Origin: Flavobacterium frigoris PS1
GTDB taxonomy: Bacteria > Bacteroidota > Bacteroidia > Flavobacteriales > Flavobacteriaceae
Reading direction: 5' to 3'
Assembly: GCF_000252125.1 (NCBI RefSeq)
Contig: NZ_AHKF01000010.1
Coordinates: forward strand, 186,001 to 250,000
DNA: 64,000 bases
In this document: one piece after another, positions 63,117 through 64,000 of the stretch
Layout: each line of letters opens with the position of its first letter
How positions within the stretch are numbered: the first letter of the stretch is position 1
Translations under genes and position numbers: made by a program
Notes under the pieces: model-generated
What the model saw: only the letters and a program-made list of their open reading frames with translations
Database searches by the model: none
Told to the model about the DNA's origin: nothing

Positions 63117-64000
63117 TTAGGATAACATTGTTTTTGCTCTCTTAATGGCTTCTACCATAACGTCAATTTCCTCTTTGGTATTGTAAAAGGAGAATGAGGC
63201 TCTGATGGTTCCCGGAATTTTAAAATAATTCATTATCGGTTGTGCACAGTGGTGCCCGGTTCGCACCGCTATTCCTAATTTGTCAATAATAGTGCCAATA
63301 TCGTAAGGGTGAATTCCTTCAATATTAAACGAAATTACAGAAGTTTTTGTTGCGGCCGTACCATATATTTTCAAACCTTCAATTTCTAGTAGTCGTTTTG
63401 TTCCGTATTCCAACAATTCTAATTCTTGTTCTTGAATATTTTCAAAACCAACAGAATTCATATAGTCAACGGCTGTTCCTAGAACGATGCCGCCTGCAAT
63501 ATTAGGAGTTCCGGCTTCAAATTTATGGGGCAATTCAGCATAAGTAGTTTTTTCAAAAGTCACATCTTTGATCATTTCACCACCGCCTTGATAAGGAGGT
63601 AATTTATTTAACCAAGCTTCTTTTCCGTATAAAATGCCAACTCCTGTTGGGCCGCAGATTTTGTGTCCTGAGAAAACGTAAAAATCACAATCCAAAGCCT
63701 GAACATCTGGTATAAGGTGTGGAACAGCTTGCGCACCATCAATCAAAACTGCAGCGCCAAACTCATGGGCTTTGTCAATCATGTATTTAATAGGGTTGAC
63801 TGTTCCAAGTGCATTTGATATATGGTTTACGGTTACGACCTTAGTTTTATCCGACAATAATTTGTCATATTCTGCCATAATCAACTCACCATTGTCATTC
63901 ATAGGAATCACTTTTAGCGTAGCTCCTGTTTTTTCACACAACATTTGCCAAGGCACGATATTGCTGTGGTGCTCCATTGCAGAAACTAAAACTTCATCGC
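63117..64000 (-). CDS. sufS: SufS cysteine desulfurase (5' end outside window)
   Basis: SufS removes sulfur from cysteine with PLP, forming a persulfide for SufE. The visible 294-residue C-terminal part has the PLP lysine in FSGHKICGPTG and the active-site Cys in RTGHHCAQPIMNYF. The frame reads straight through the window edge (DEVLVSAMEHHSNIVPWQ), so about 110 N-terminal residues lie outside. It is upstream of the lipoprotein, sufE, SufT-like, DUF2480 and DUF3078 genes. sufB, sufC and sufD are probably just upstream outside the window. Confidence 0.95.
   Translation of the reverse strand, partial: DEVLVSAMEHHSNIVPWQMLCEKTGATLKVIPMNDNGELIMAEYDKLLSDKTKVVTVNHISNALGTVNPIKYMIDKAHEFGAAVLIDGAQAVPHLIPDVQALDCDFYVFSGHKICGPTGVGILYGKEAWLNKLPPYQGGGEMIKDVTFEKTTYAELPHKFEAGTPNIAGGIVLGTAVDYMNSVGFENIQEQELELLEYGTKRLLEIEGLKIYGTAATKTSVISFNIEGIHPYDIGTIIDKLGIAVRTGHHCAQPIMNYFKIPGTIRASFSFYNTKEEIDVMVEAIKRAKTMLS

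Overview
The window looks like chromosomal DNA of a Flavobacterium-like member of the Bacteroidota. The DNA is AT-rich. Many promoters fit the Bacteroidota pattern TTG-N17-23-TAnnTTTG. The gene families are typical of the phylum: a PorW/SprE gliding and type IX secretion lipoprotein, bactofilin, AtpZ, a split ATP synthase operon, SusR/GH97, TonB-dependent receptors, a SUF operon with DUF2480 and DUF3078, and many lipoproteins. There is no rRNA, CRISPR array or recognisable transposase. Two tRNA genes, Arg(CCT) and Asn(GTT), are on the minus strand.

Layout. 0-3.4 kb: membrane protein, upp, DUF4254 protein and a GT9 glycosyltransferase. 3.5-9.3 kb: a ferredoxin-type reductase divergent from a PadR regulator, which heads an operon of three paralogous HAAS-like membrane proteins, a DUF5687 permease and an ABC ATPase. 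9.4-18.4 kb: SprE/PorW, bactofilin, AtpZ, a DUF6168-like protein and atpBEFHAG, with no atpD or atpC. 18.5-26.8 kb: DUF547 and GNAT proteins, a flippase, dut, a sugar nucleotidyltransferase, a TPR protein, a DUF4292 lipoprotein and an EnvC-like protein. 27-33.2 kb: a polysaccharide deacetylase with a lipoprotein of unknown function, tRNA-Arg, a TonB receptor, and cytochrome c with a PQQ-type sugar dehydrogenase.

33.6-39.5 kb is the most accessory-looking stretch. It holds a DUF2452 protein, a 1144-residue PLD-helicase-S24 fusion coupled to a NUDIX hydrolase, a second NUDIX gene and tRNA-Asn. 39.6-45.2 kb: rseP, an OYE-family flavoprotein, a Gfo/Idh/MocA oxidoreductase and an MFS transporter, separated by repeat-rich spacers. 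46-50.8 kb: a TonB receptor with a DUF5689 lipoprotein, and an FKBP isomerase. 50.9-56.9 kb: a small starch locus (GH13, GH97, SusR-like regulator) with no SusC/SusD. 57.2-64 kb: hflX, an HxlR regulator divergent from a quinone oxidoreductase, and the downstream half of a SUF operon. Its sufS runs off the window end.

The best candidates for new biology are the PLD-helicase-S24/NUDIX pair, which carries an apparent LexA-type self-cleavage module, and the PadR-HAAS(x3)-ABC operon with repeated half-sites over its promoter. Intergenic DNA also holds several families of dispersed inverted repeats.
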